Origin: Pseudomonas benzenivorans
Lineage (GTDB): Bacteria; Pseudomonadota; Gammaproteobacteria; Pseudomonadales; Pseudomonadaceae
Length of the DNA stretch: 64,000 bases
Assembly (NCBI RefSeq): GCF_024397895.1
Contig: NZ_CP073346.1
Coordinates: 3,782,001 to 3,846,000 of the forward strand
Direction: 5' to 3'
Both the position numbers and the translations under genes were made by a program. Positions 19,172 to 27,156 of this stretch are shown in pieces; the first letter of the stretch is position 1, and the number at the start of each line of letters is the position of its first letter. A model generated the notes under the pieces. That model was not told the origin of the DNA and searched no databases. It saw only the letters and a list, made by a program, of their open reading frames with translations.

Positions 19172-20284
19172 TCATGCGGGGCGCCCGTACACCGCGACCG
19201 GCGTGCCGAGCGACTCGAGGTCGGCCTCCACGCCCAGACCCGGGGTGTCGCTGGCATACAGCTTGCCGTCCGCCACGCGGGGCGCCGGGTAGCCGGTACG
19301 CTCGTTGTTGTAGCTGTGCAGGTCGGTGGTGTTGAGGAGGAAGTCGGCCGGCGTGGAGGCGGCGAAGTGCGCCACCGCCGCGGTGGCGATCTCGCCGCCC
19401 CAGGTGTCTTCGCTGACCACCTTGATGCGGTGGTCGATCAGGTAGTCGCGCATGCGCTTGGCCTTGGACAGGCCGCCCTGCTTGGACAGCTTCAGGCACA
19501 CGTACTCGAATGCCCGGTCGGCCACCACCCGTTCGGCCATGCGCAGGTCGGTAATGCACTCGTCCAGCTTCATCGGCTGGTCGAAATGGCGCCGCACCTG
19601 CAGGCATTCCTCGTAGCTGTGGCAGGGCTGTTCGATGATGAAGTCCAGGCCGCGGGTCGCGCGGGCCACCTGGATGGCCTCGTCCATGTACCAGCCCTGG
19701 TTGGCGTCGGCGATGGCCTTTTCGTTGCTGCGGAGCAAGGGCGCCACGGCATGGATGCGTTCAACATCGGCCTTCCAGTCGTTGCCCACCTTGATCTGGA
19801 ACTGGCGGTAGCCGTTGCCACGCAGACGCTCCAGTTCGACCTCCAGCTGTTGCGCCGCGCCCTGGGGCGCGGAGCGGTACATGGGCGCGCCGTCGGTGAG
19901 CTTGCCGCCGAGCAGCATCCACACCGGCTGGCCGGTGGCCTTGCCGAGGATGTCCCAGCACGCCGAGTCGAAGGGCGCCTTGGCGTAGCCATGGCCGAGA
20001 ATCACGCTGTCCATCAGCCGCTCGATGCGCGCCAGCTGCCGCGGGTCCTCGCCCAGCAGGCGCGGCGCCAGCAGGCGTGCGGCGGCTTCCGTGCCCTCGC
20101 TGTGGGCCACCATGTAGTTCTCGCCGCAAGGGCAGAACTCACCGACGCCGCTTATACCCGCATCGGTGTCGATCACCACCACCGTGGAGGAACTGGACTC
20201 GATCACGTTGCCGCGTCCCCAGGCGAAAGCACCGCTTTCGTAGCTGAGGCTCTTTCTATAGATCGAGATGCGCGTGATTTTCAC
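19172..20284 (-). CDS. Enolase-superfamily enzyme, cis-3-hydroxyproline dehydratase/HpbD-like
   Basis: This 370-residue mandelate racemase/muconate lactonizing-type protein has Lys165 in FQIKVGND (the first Lys of KxK is Gln), metal ligands Asp193 (ADANQGW), Glu218 (IEQPC) and Asp241 (KLDECITD), and a second-half Lys265 in CLKLSKQGG. From memory, the C-terminal segment (KLSKQGGL, SEDTWGGEIATAA, TTDLHSYNN) resembles cis-3-hydroxy-L-proline dehydratases and hydroxyproline-betaine epimerases. It would abstract an alpha-proton next to a carboxylate. It is divergent from the second enolase gene across a GntR-type operator and lies beside a betaine-type importer. Confidence 0.88.
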   Translation of the reverse strand: MKITRISIYRKSLSYESGAFAWGRGNVIESSSSTVVVIDTDAGISGVGEFCPCGENYMVAHSEGTEAAARLLAPRLLGEDPRQLARIERLMDSVILGHGYAKAPFDSACWDILGKATGQPVWMLLGGKLTDGAPMYRSAPQGAAQQLEVELERLRGNGYRQFQIKVGNDWKADVERIHAVAPLLRSNEKAIADANQGWYMDEAIQVARATRGLDFIIEQPCHSYEECLQVRRHFDQPMKLDECITDLRMAERVVADRAFEYVCLKLSKQGGLSKAKRMRDYLIDHRIKVVSEDTWGGEIATAAVAHFAASTPADFLLNTTDLHSYNNERTGYPAPRVADGKLYASDTPGLGVEADLESLGTPVAVYGRPA

Positions 20285-20368
20285 TGTTCGCTCCTGAGTC
20301 CGGGAGTTGTTCTGCGGGCCGTGCAGGCCAGTTGGCGCTGCGACTGGTGTTCTTTGTAAATCGATAAT

Positions 20369-20390
20369 TGATGATTGTCAACCATCATCA
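20369..20390. promoter_or_regulatory. Putative GntR (FCD) operator between divergent enolase genes
   Basis: The core ATTGTCAACCAT (20374-20385) is identical to the site at 9587. It is flanked by perfect 7-bp arms TGATGAT (20369-20375) and ATCATCA (20384-20390). The location suits control of both divergent genes. Confidence 0.65.
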
Positions 20391-20516
20391 ACGACACTAT
20401 GCTGGTCACCGTAAGTAGCAGGCCAGGCTCGTGCACGAACAGTGCCCGAGCGACCGGCTTGTCCCGTGCTGAGCCTCAGGTAGGCGCTCAAATCAAGCGA
20501 GTCAGGAACTGTGCAA

Positions 20517-21602
20517 ATGAAGATTACGAATCTGCGTACCGTGCTGGTCGAGGTGCCCCTGGAGAAGCCGCTGATCACGGCCATTCACGAGACGCGCTCG
20601 GTGGGCTGTGTGCTGGTCTATCTGGAGGCCGACAACGGCCTGGTCGGCGAGAACTACATCTTCACCCTCAATAGCGCCCGGCTGAGCGTGTTCGACACCA
20701 TGATCAAGAGCCTGGCCCACCATGTGGTGGGGCAGGACCCGCACTACGTGGAGCGGATGTGGGACGGCATGTGGCGCGAGATCAACCCCATCGGCCACGA
20801 AGGCATCACTATCGGTGCGATGGCGGCGCTGGACACGGCCTGCTGGGACCTGATCGGCAAGGCCGCCAACCAGCCCGTGTACAAGCTGTTCGGTGCCTAC
20901 CGCGATTCGGTCAAGGCCTATGCCAGCAGCGGCCTGTGGCTGTCGCAGAGTGTCGACGAGCTGGTGGAGGAGGCCAGGGGCTTTCTGGCTCAGGGCTTCC
21001 GCTCCATGAAGATCCGCCTGGGCAAGCCGCGCATGGAAGAGGATGTGGCCCGCGTGGCCGCGGTGCGCGAGGCGATCGGTGCGGACATCGAGCTGCTGGC
21101 CGACGGCAACCAGGCCTTCGCGCCCCATCAGGCGATTCGTCTGGGGCGCATGCTGGAGCCCTTCAACCTGGGCTGGTTCGAGGAGCCGGTGGCCTCCTAC
21201 GATCACCAGGGCCATGCCGCCGTGGCCGCGGCGCTGGACGTGCCGATCGCTTCGGGAGAAACCGAGTACACCCGTCATGGCATGCGCGCGATGATCGAAG
21301 CCAAGGCCGCGGACATCCTGATGCCCGACCTGCAGCGCATCGGCGGGCTCACCGAGTTCCGCCGCGCCGCGAGCCTGGCCGCCGCCCACAATATGCCGGT
21401 CTCCACCCATATCTTCACCGAGCAGAGCCTGAGCATCGCCGGTTCGGCGCCCAACTGCATCTCGGTGGAGCATGTGTCCTGGTTCTCGCCGCTGTACCGG
21501 GAAAAGATGGAAATAGTCGAGGGCAAGATCGCCATCCCGCAGCGTCCTGGGCTGGGCTTCAGCCTCGATCCCGATGCCGTGGACCGCTACCGCGTGCGCT
21601 GA
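20517..21602 (+). CDS. Mandelate racemase-type enolase-superfamily dehydratase/racemase
   Basis: This 361-residue protein keeps the mandelate-racemase layout shifted by one residue: Lys165-x-Arg167 (MKIRLG; the classic enzyme has KxK), Asp196 (ADGNQ), Glu222 (FEEPV), Glu248 (SGETEY), Asp271 (DLQRIGG) and His298 (STHIF). The Asp-His dyad indicates acid/base chemistry on a hydroxy acid, either racemisation or dehydration. ATG 20517 is chosen because AGGA lies 9 nt before it; an in-frame GTG is two codons earlier. It heads a plus-strand operon of five genes with 15-33 bp gaps. Substrate unknown; an aldonic or hydroxyproline-related acid is plausible. Confidence 0.9.
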   Translation: MKITNLRTVLVEVPLEKPLITAIHETRSVGCVLVYLEADNGLVGENYIFTLNSARLSVFDTMIKSLAHHVVGQDPHYVERMWDGMWREINPIGHEGITIGAMAALDTACWDLIGKAANQPVYKLFGAYRDSVKAYASSGLWLSQSVDELVEEARGFLAQGFRSMKIRLGKPRMEEDVARVAAVREAIGADIELLADGNQAFAPHQAIRLGRMLEPFNLGWFEEPVASYDHQGHAAVAAALDVPIASGETEYTRHGMRAMIEAKAADILMPDLQRIGGLTEFRRAASLAAAHNMPVSTHIFTEQSLSIAGSAPNCISVEHVSWFSPLYREKMEIVEGKIAIPQRPGLGFSLDPDAVDRYRVR

Positions 21603-21630
21603 TCCCATCCACTTCCACAGCGGAGGCCCC

Positions 21631-22560
21631 ATGGCATTGCTGTTCAGTTACGCAGGCGCCGACCCCGAGTCCTGGCGCCAGGAGTTCGCCAAGCACTTAC
21701 CCGACCTGGACTTCCGGGTATTCCCCGATGTCGGCGACCCGGCCGACATCGAGTACGTGGCGCTGTGGATGCACCCGCTCGGTGACCTGCGGCGCTACCC
21801 GAACCTCAAGGCGATCCTGTCGTTCGGCGCCGGCGTGGAGCACATCATCCGTGATCCGGAGTTGCCCGAGGGCGTGCCCATCGTGCGCTTGGTGGACGAT
21901 CTGGTGGTCCGCGACATGGCCATGCACGCCGTGCACTGGGTGATCCACTTTCACCGCAACTACCATCTCTACCAGCAGGATCAGCCGAAGCAGCTGTGGC
22001 GCCGCCATCCCCATCGCGATCCCGCGCAGCGCCGCGTCGGCTTTCTCGGCATGGGCGCCATGGGCGCGGTGGCGGCGAAGTTCGTGCGCGACCTGGGTTT
22101 CAGCGTGGCCGGCTGGGGACGCGATCCGGTCAGCGTCGAAGGCGTCGAGTTCTACCAGGGCGACGAGCGCCTGGCCGATTTCCTGCGGCGCACGGACATC
22201 CTGATCAACGTGTTGCCGCTCACCCCGGCCACCGAGAACCTGCTCAACGCCGAGCGCTTCGCGCTGCTGCCGGCCGGCGCCTGTGTGATCAACATCAGCC
22301 GCGGGCCGATCCTGGTCGAAAAGGACCTGGTGCAGGCGCTGGACAGCGGTCATCTGGAGGCCGCGGCCCTGGACGTGTTCTGCAGCGAACCCCTGGCGGC
22401 GCAAAGCCCCCTGTGGAATCACCCCAAGGTGTTCGTCACCCCGCATATCGCCGGCATCAATTACGCCCACTCTGCCGCCAGGCTGATGGCCGACAACGTC
22501 AAGCGCATCGAGGCAGGGGAGCAGCCGTTCCCCATCTACGATCCGGTTCGCGGCTACTGA
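21631..22560 (+). CDS. D-2-hydroxyacid dehydrogenase (glyoxylate/hydroxypyruvate reductase A-like)
   Basis: This 309-residue protein has the cofactor motif VGFLGMGAMGAVAA (residues ~136-149) and the catalytic set Arg in VINISRGPIL, Glu in DVFCSEPL and His in VTPHIAGINY. It resembles GhrA reductases that act on small 2-keto acids. CGGAGGCCCC precedes the ATG, 28 bp after the enolase gene. In the pathway it could reduce a 2-keto acid formed by the dehydratase. Confidence 0.92.
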   Translation: MALLFSYAGADPESWRQEFAKHLPDLDFRVFPDVGDPADIEYVALWMHPLGDLRRYPNLKAILSFGAGVEHIIRDPELPEGVPIVRLVDDLVVRDMAMHAVHWVIHFHRNYHLYQQDQPKQLWRRHPHRDPAQRRVGFLGMGAMGAVAAKFVRDLGFSVAGWGRDPVSVEGVEFYQGDERLADFLRRTDILINVLPLTPATENLLNAERFALLPAGACVINISRGPILVEKDLVQALDSGHLEAAALDVFCSEPLAAQSPLWNHPKVFVTPHIAGINYAHSAARLMADNVKRIEAGEQPFPIYDPVRGY

Positions 22561-22575
22561 GCCCGGGAGGCTGAG

Positions 22576-23349
22576 ATGAACGGCAGGCTGGCTGGCAAGG
22601 TGGCGATCGTCACCGGCGGTACCCGCGGCATCGGCCGGGCCATCGCCGAACGCTTCCTGGACGAGGGCGCGCGGGTGGTGGTGGCCGGGCGCAGCGAGCC
22701 CGATCGGCCATTGGCCGGCGGCAACGCTATGTTCTGCCGTACCGATGTGGCCAAGGCCGAGGAAGTGCAGGCGCTGGTGGACTTCACCCTCGAACGCTGC
22801 GGGTGCCTCGACGTGCTGGTCAACAGCGCGGGCGTGCAGCTGGAGAAGCCCATCGGCGAGACCAGCGAGGCCGAGTGGGACTGGCTGATGGGCGTCAACC
22901 TCAAGGGCGTGTTTCTCTGCGCCAAGGCCGCGCTTGGACCCATGTGCAAAGCCGGCGGCGGGGTCATTCTGAATATCGGCTCCTACGACGGTTTCGCCGC
23001 CGATCCGGGGCTGGCCGCGTACTGCGCCTCCAAGGGCGGCGTGCATGCCCTGAGCAAGGCCATCGCGGTGGACTACGGCGCCGCGGGCATTCGCTGCAAC
23101 GCCATCTGCCCGGGCTGGATTCGCACCGAGATGATGGACGCCTACCTGAAGAGCCAGGCGGACCCGGCCGAGGCCGAGGAGGCGGTGATCGCCCAGCATC
23201 CGGTCGGTCGTCTCGGCCAGCCGCAGGACATCGCCAGCCTGGCGACCTGGCTGGCCTCGGACGAGGCCTCATTCGCCAGCGGCCAGCTGTTCGTGCTGGA
23301 CGGCGGCCTGACCGCCCATGCGCCCTACGTGCAGGGGCGAAAACAGTGA
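22576..23349 (+). CDS. SDR-family NAD(P)-dependent oxidoreductase
   Basis: This 257-residue classical short-chain dehydrogenase has the cofactor motif VTGGTRGIGRA (~12-22), VNSAGVQ, and catalytic YCASKGG with an upstream Ser in LNIGSYDGFAADPGLAA. The C-terminus is DEASFASGQLFVLDGGLTAHA. It starts 15 bp after the GhrA-like gene with GGGAGG upstream. Likely oxidises a secondary alcohol in the same pathway. Confidence 0.92.
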   Translation: MNGRLAGKVAIVTGGTRGIGRAIAERFLDEGARVVVAGRSEPDRPLAGGNAMFCRTDVAKAEEVQALVDFTLERCGCLDVLVNSAGVQLEKPIGETSEAEWDWLMGVNLKGVFLCAKAALGPMCKAGGGVILNIGSYDGFAADPGLAAYCASKGGVHALSKAIAVDYGAAGIRCNAICPGWIRTEMMDAYLKSQADPAEAEEAVIAQHPVGRLGQPQDIASLATWLASDEASFASGQLFVLDGGLTAHAPYVQGRKQ

Positions 23350-23378
23350 TTTCAATCAACCATCCAGGAGTAAGCTGA

Positions 23379-23750
23379 ATGCCGACCATTCGAATCCAGG
23401 CCATCGCCCCCGCAAGCTGCGACATCGGCCGCTTGTTGACCCGCTGCACCGCCGCGGCGGCCGATGCGCTGGGCATCCCCCAGGCTTATTGCTGGGCGAT
23501 CTTCCAGCCGGTCGCCCCCGGCACCTATGCCGAGGGCGACCGCGTCTGGAGCGCGTCGGAAGCCGGGCGAGCCGCGCCGCTGATCTCGATCACCGCCCTG
23601 GAAGGGCGCACGGGCGAACTCAAGGCGGCGGTTTTGCGCGCTACCGCCAATGTGGTCGCCGAATCCCTGGCGGTGCCGCTCGAGCAGGTGTTCGCCGAGT
23701 ACCGTGATATTCCCAAGGGTCAGGCCTTCAGCGGCGGGGATATCTGCTGA
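23379..23750 (+). CDS. Tautomerase-superfamily-like small protein
   Basis: This 123-residue protein begins MPTIRIQ, so Pro would be exposed as the first residue after Met removal, as in 4-oxalocrotonate tautomerase and CHMI relatives where Pro1 is the general base. The middle (GELKAAVLRATANVVAESLAVPLEQVFAEYRDIP) fits a helix-strand unit of that fold. AGGAGT precedes the ATG. It could interconvert enol and keto forms made by the dehydratase. The assignment is from fold-like features only. Confidence 0.68.
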   Translation: MPTIRIQAIAPASCDIGRLLTRCTAAAADALGIPQAYCWAIFQPVAPGTYAEGDRVWSASEAGRAAPLISITALEGRTGELKAAVLRATANVVAESLAVPLEQVFAEYRDIPKGQAFSGGDIC

Positions 23751-23782
23751 TCCGCCACCACAGATACAGAGGGAGGTCGACT

Positions 23783-24481
23783 ATGAGTACCGAAAAAGCT
23801 GTCGCCGTGGTCGCCGGAGTCGGTTCGGGCCTGAGCGCCGCGGTCTGCCGCACGCTGGCGGCGCAGGGGTATGCGGTGGCCGGGCTGGCCCGGCGCCAGG
23901 AAGTCGCTGACGGACTCGCCCAAGAGATCGGCAATGCCGGAGGCCTGATGCGCGCGTACCCGTGCGACCTGACCGACGAGGCCGCTGTGGAGCGGACCTT
24001 CGCGGCCATCGAGCGTGAACTCGGGGTGCCCGAGGTGCTGGTCTACACGGCCGGCACCTTCCTCTGCAAACCCTTGCTCGAGACCACGGCAGCCGACTTC
24101 GAGGCGCTGTGGCGGGGCAACTGCCTGGGGGCCTTTCTCTGCGCGCAGCAGGCCGTTTCGCGGATGCTGCCGAGGGGAAAGGGGACCGTCATCTTCACCG
24201 GCGCCACCTCGGCGGTGAAGCCGGGCGCCCAGTTCGCCGCCTTCGGCGCCAGCAAGTCCGCCCAGCGCGGCCTGGCCCAGGCCATGGCCCGTGAGCTGGG
24301 GCCGCGCGGGATTCATGTGGCGCACGTGATTCTCGACGGGGTCATTTGGGCGCAAGGGGAAGATGAGGCCTCTACCCTCAAGGCCGAGGCCATCGCTGCC
24401 AGCTACCTGCACCTGATCCAGCAGGACCGTTCGGCCTGGACCTTCGAGCTGGATTTGCGTCCGGATTTGGAGCGCTTTTAA
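23783..24481 (+). CDS. SDR-family protein with Phe in place of the catalytic Tyr
   Basis: This 232-residue SDR-fold protein has the cofactor motif VVAGVGSGLSAAV near residue 9-21 and YTAGTF in place of NNAG. The catalytic segment reads FAAFGASKSAQ: the Lys is kept but the Tyr position is Phe, so classical proton transfer is altered. Conserved GPRGIHVAHVILDG marks an atypical subgroup. GGAGG precedes the ATG, 33 bp after the tautomerase-like gene. It is the last gene of this operon. Its catalytic competence is uncertain. Confidence 0.87.
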   Translation: MSTEKAVAVVAGVGSGLSAAVCRTLAAQGYAVAGLARRQEVADGLAQEIGNAGGLMRAYPCDLTDEAAVERTFAAIERELGVPEVLVYTAGTFLCKPLLETTAADFEALWRGNCLGAFLCAQQAVSRMLPRGKGTVIFTGATSAVKPGAQFAAFGASKSAQRGLAQAMARELGPRGIHVAHVILDGVIWAQGEDEASTLKAEAIAASYLHLIQQDRSAWTFELDLRPDLERF

Positions 24482-24488
24482 CGGAAGT

Positions 24489-24518
24489 TGCCGCCCGTCG
24501 CCTGAGGCCTCGGCGGCA
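24489..24518. terminator. Weak hairpin between convergent genes
   Basis: TGCCGCC (24489-24495) pairs with GGCGGCA (24512-24518) between the convergent SDR and FrhB-like genes. There is no T-run, so it is a modest candidate. Confidence 0.4.
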
Positions 24519-24528
24519 GTTACCACCT

Positions 24529-25761
24529 CTAAGCCGCCGGCTCGCGGGTCTTGCCCTGGCGTGAGCGCCTGAACATACCCAGGCAGTTACGCAGGTTGTG
24601 GCGCAGGCCGGCGTCCCAGGCCGAGCGCAGCAACCGCAGGCGCCGAAAACGCGGAAGCATCTGGCCGGCCAGCAGCATACCCAGCACCCGCGCGGCCACT
24701 GCTTGTTTCTTGCGCACTTGATGGGGCTGGAACAGGTCCAGGTCACGAAAGCTCATCGGTCGTTCGAGACAGACTGCGTTGGCACGTTCGGCTTGCTTCA
24801 GGAGCTCTAGTCCCTTGTGCGTGCGTGCAATGAAACCGTTGAAGCCGGCGTCTTCGCCTTGTGGCGAACCGCCTGGCCATACATCGGAAACGGCAATGTC
24901 GGCTTGCTCGCCAATGGCGTCTGGGCAGATCTTGCAGCGCGCTTGCAGCTGCCAACCCGCTTCGTCACCCCACACCTCGTTGTAGGAGGCCTCGAACGTG
25001 CGGCCGTCCTTGGTTTCGATTCGTGTTGGCCCTGGGTTGCCGTTGCCTCGGTAGCGCAGCAGGCCAACCTCCGCTTCCTCGAGCCCGAAGCGGGCGATGA
25101 TGTTGTGGCTCAGTGTCAGTTCCGAAGCGCCGCCACAGACTGGGCTGAGCAGGTAGCGCACATATTTATCAACGCGCGGGTCAATTTTGGCCAGGTTGCG
25201 CACCGCGGCCACATCGCAGGGTTTTCCGACAAAAGCAAATGGTCTTTCCAGGTCGAGCAGCTGGCAGAAGTCGACCAATGGCGCGGCGGGCCCGTAGCGC
25301 GAGCCGGCCCCTTCCAGTACTTGGCTACGGTCGAAGCTCAGGTGGCGCTCCGAGCGCATGGGCTGCGCCTTGGAGGCCGCCACATGGAGAATGAAATCGA
25401 CTCTACCGCTCTCGAGCAAATAGATGCACAACGCAGAAAGCGCACCTCCCGTGGATGCCTTGAAGCGCACATGCGGGTCGGCGGCGTAACCTATGCTCAG
25501 GCGTGCAGACTGGCCCCAGATCGGGTCGGTAGCGAAGTCAGGGTCGTTATCGCGCGACTCTAGCCCCTCAACCCGCACGCCGGGGCATACGGAGTAAATT
25601 CGTGTCGTGATCTCGGCAGGCAGCGGCTGAATAAGGGAAGGGCGAAGCCGCCCCGCTGCGGTCATGGTCATCTTCAACTTGTTTTCACCGGCAATGCTCT
25701 GACATAGCCCGCAACCAATGCACAGGCCATTGCGGACGATGTCGTTTACGTCTTGGGCCAT
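24529..25761 (-). CDS. Coenzyme F420 hydrogenase/dehydrogenase beta-subunit-like (FrhB) iron-sulfur protein
   Basis: This 410-residue protein has an N-terminal ferredoxin-like cluster motif C14-x2-C17-x2-C20 with a later CP (VCPGVRVEG, Cys59), then FrhB N- and C-terminal landmarks (KASTGGALSALCIYLLESG, GKPCDVAAVRNL, CKICPDAIGEQADIAVSDVWP). FrhB proteins pass electrons between iron-sulfur clusters and a flavin or F420. ATG 25761 has GGGAG upstream. It lies 44 bp after the M24 gene and shares its direction. Pseudomonads are not known for F420, so another flavin or partner is likely. The basic Arg-rich C-terminus is unusual. Confidence 0.85.
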   Translation of the reverse strand: MAQDVNDIVRNGLCIGCGLCQSIAGENKLKMTMTAAGRLRPSLIQPLPAEITTRIYSVCPGVRVEGLESRDNDPDFATDPIWGQSARLSIGYAADPHVRFKASTGGALSALCIYLLESGRVDFILHVAASKAQPMRSERHLSFDRSQVLEGAGSRYGPAAPLVDFCQLLDLERPFAFVGKPCDVAAVRNLAKIDPRVDKYVRYLLSPVCGGASELTLSHNIIARFGLEEAEVGLLRYRGNGNPGPTRIETKDGRTFEASYNEVWGDEAGWQLQARCKICPDAIGEQADIAVSDVWPGGSPQGEDAGFNGFIARTHKGLELLKQAERANAVCLERPMSFRDLDLFQPHQVRKKQAVAARVLGMLLAGQMLPRFRRLRLLRSAWDAGLRHNLRNCLGMFRRSRQGKTREPAA

Positions 25762-25805
25762 TTGTTTCGTCTCCCTAAAGCGCTCTGCAGATAGGATGCA
25801 CGGCC

Positions 25806-27053
25806 TTAAGCCAGCAGGTTCTCTTCGAATGGGTAGCGCGACAGCACCTCGCAGCCATTGGCCGTGACCAGTACTTGCTGTTCCAGCTTGACCCCTTCGT
25901 AGCCACCTTCTGCGCCCATGTAGCTTTCCACGCACAGGGTCATGTTCTCCTCGATCACCCCGTCGTAGCCGTGTTTCTCGAAGTCCTGGGGATAGAAGAT
26001 GCTCGGGTGTTCGTCGCACATGCCGATGCCGTGGGCGATGCACGGGTAACGGTTGGCGACGAACTCGGCCGGCGGCTTGAAGGCCTTCTCCGACAGCTCG
26101 CGGTAGCTGACGCCGGGGCGTATCAGCGCGAGGTTGTGCTGGATCTCGTGGTGGGCCAGCTGGTAGAGCCGGCGCTGGGAGTCGGAGGGCTTGCCCGGGC
26201 CGCAGTGGAAGGTGCGCGAGACGTCGGCGCAGTAGCCCAGGGGGCCGATCATGTCGGTGTCGAAGGCCACCAGCTCGCCGGGACGGATGATCCGGTCGCT
26301 GGCCTCCTGCAACCAGGGGTTGGCGCGGTCGCCGGAGGACAGCAGGCGGCAATCGATCCACTCACCGCCCATGGAAATGTTGGTCTGGTGCAGGATCGAC
26401 CACAGCTGCACCTCGGTCATGCCGGGCGTCAGCGCCTCGCGCATGCGCGAAATGCCGACCTCGGCCACGGTGATTGCGTGGTTCATGCACAGCACTTCTT
26501 CCGGCGACTTGATCAGCCGTGCCGCTTCCACCAGCTCCTGTGCATCGAAAATGTCATGGCCGCAATTGGCCAGAGCCAAAGGAATGCGCGCATCGGTGCG
26601 GCCAATCGCCAGGCGCCGGTTGCCGCCGCCATGCTCATGCATCAAGGAGGCGACCTCATCGACCCACTGGTTGACCCACTCCTGCTCCCGGCTGCCGCCG
26701 AAGAAATAGTTGAGCTGCAGCGCCGGGCGGCATTCGTCGATGGTCTCAAGGCCGCGGGCTATGTGGTAGGAGGACTCCGACTCGTAGAGGATCACCGGAC
26801 CCTGGGCCGGCACGAACAGGTAGCTGCAGGGGATATGCATCTGGAACAGTGCGTAGTTCCGAAACCCGGTGGCGTAGCGAATGCTGATCGGGTCGAAGAG
26901 GATGCAGGCGGCGTAGTCGCGCTTGATCAGTTGCTCGCGGATGCGGCCCAGGCGGTAGGCGCGCAGGCGGCGCATGTCGATCTGCGCTTCGGTGTCGGTC
27001 AGGCGCATCACCGGCGAGGTGTGGGCCAGGCGAACCATGTCGATGTTGTTCAT
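25806..27053 (-). CDS. M24-family metalloprotein, DddP (DMSP lyase)-like
   Basis: This 415-residue creatinase/aminopeptidase-P-fold protein has Asp265, Asp267 and Asp277 (FDTDMIGPLGYCADVS), His341 (HGIGMCDEHP), Glu376 (CVESYMG) and Glu391 (VKLEQQVL) as a dinuclear metal site. Asp347 and Tyr336 fall exactly where DddP has its catalytic Asp377 and Tyr366: from memory of that enzyme, each listed residue is offset by 30. The N-terminal domain (LFDPISIRYATGFRN) also fits. DddP releases DMS and acrylate from DMSP; other M24 proteins hydrolyse C-N bonds, so activity is unproven. It is co-directional with the FrhB-like gene. Confidence 0.88.
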   Translation of the reverse strand: MNNIDMVRLAHTSPVMRLTDTEAQIDMRRLRAYRLGRIREQLIKRDYAACILFDPISIRYATGFRNYALFQMHIPCSYLFVPAQGPVILYESESSYHIARGLETIDECRPALQLNYFFGGSREQEWVNQWVDEVASLMHEHGGGNRRLAIGRTDARIPLALANCGHDIFDAQELVEAARLIKSPEEVLCMNHAITVAEVGISRMREALTPGMTEVQLWSILHQTNISMGGEWIDCRLLSSGDRANPWLQEASDRIIRPGELVAFDTDMIGPLGYCADVSRTFHCGPGKPSDSQRRLYQLAHHEIQHNLALIRPGVSYRELSEKAFKPPAEFVANRYPCIAHGIGMCDEHPSIFYPQDFEKHGYDGVIEENMTLCVESYMGAEGGYEGVKLEQQVLVTANGCEVLSRYPFEENLLA

Positions 27054-27106
27054 GCTATGGCACCGGATAAGTAGTGGTAGGGGGGCGTGGTGGCGGTGGC
27101 GGGCTC

Positions 27107-27139
27107 AAAAAAAGCGCCGTCGATTGCTCGGACGGCGCT
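27107..27139 (-). terminator. Rho-independent terminator after the oxygenase gene
   Basis: AGCGCCGTC (27113-27121) pairs with GACGGCGCT (27131-27139) and on the minus strand runs into seven T residues. It separates the first oxygenase gene from the M24 and FrhB-like genes. Confidence 0.9.
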
Positions 27140-27156
27140 GTAAGGGAGCACAGGGC

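Noticed and set aside
25762..26361. N-terminal extension of the FrhB-like frame to 610 residues
   Set aside because: The extra 200 codons overlap the M24 gene in another frame. A ribosome-binding site and the iron-sulfur motif place the start at 25761.
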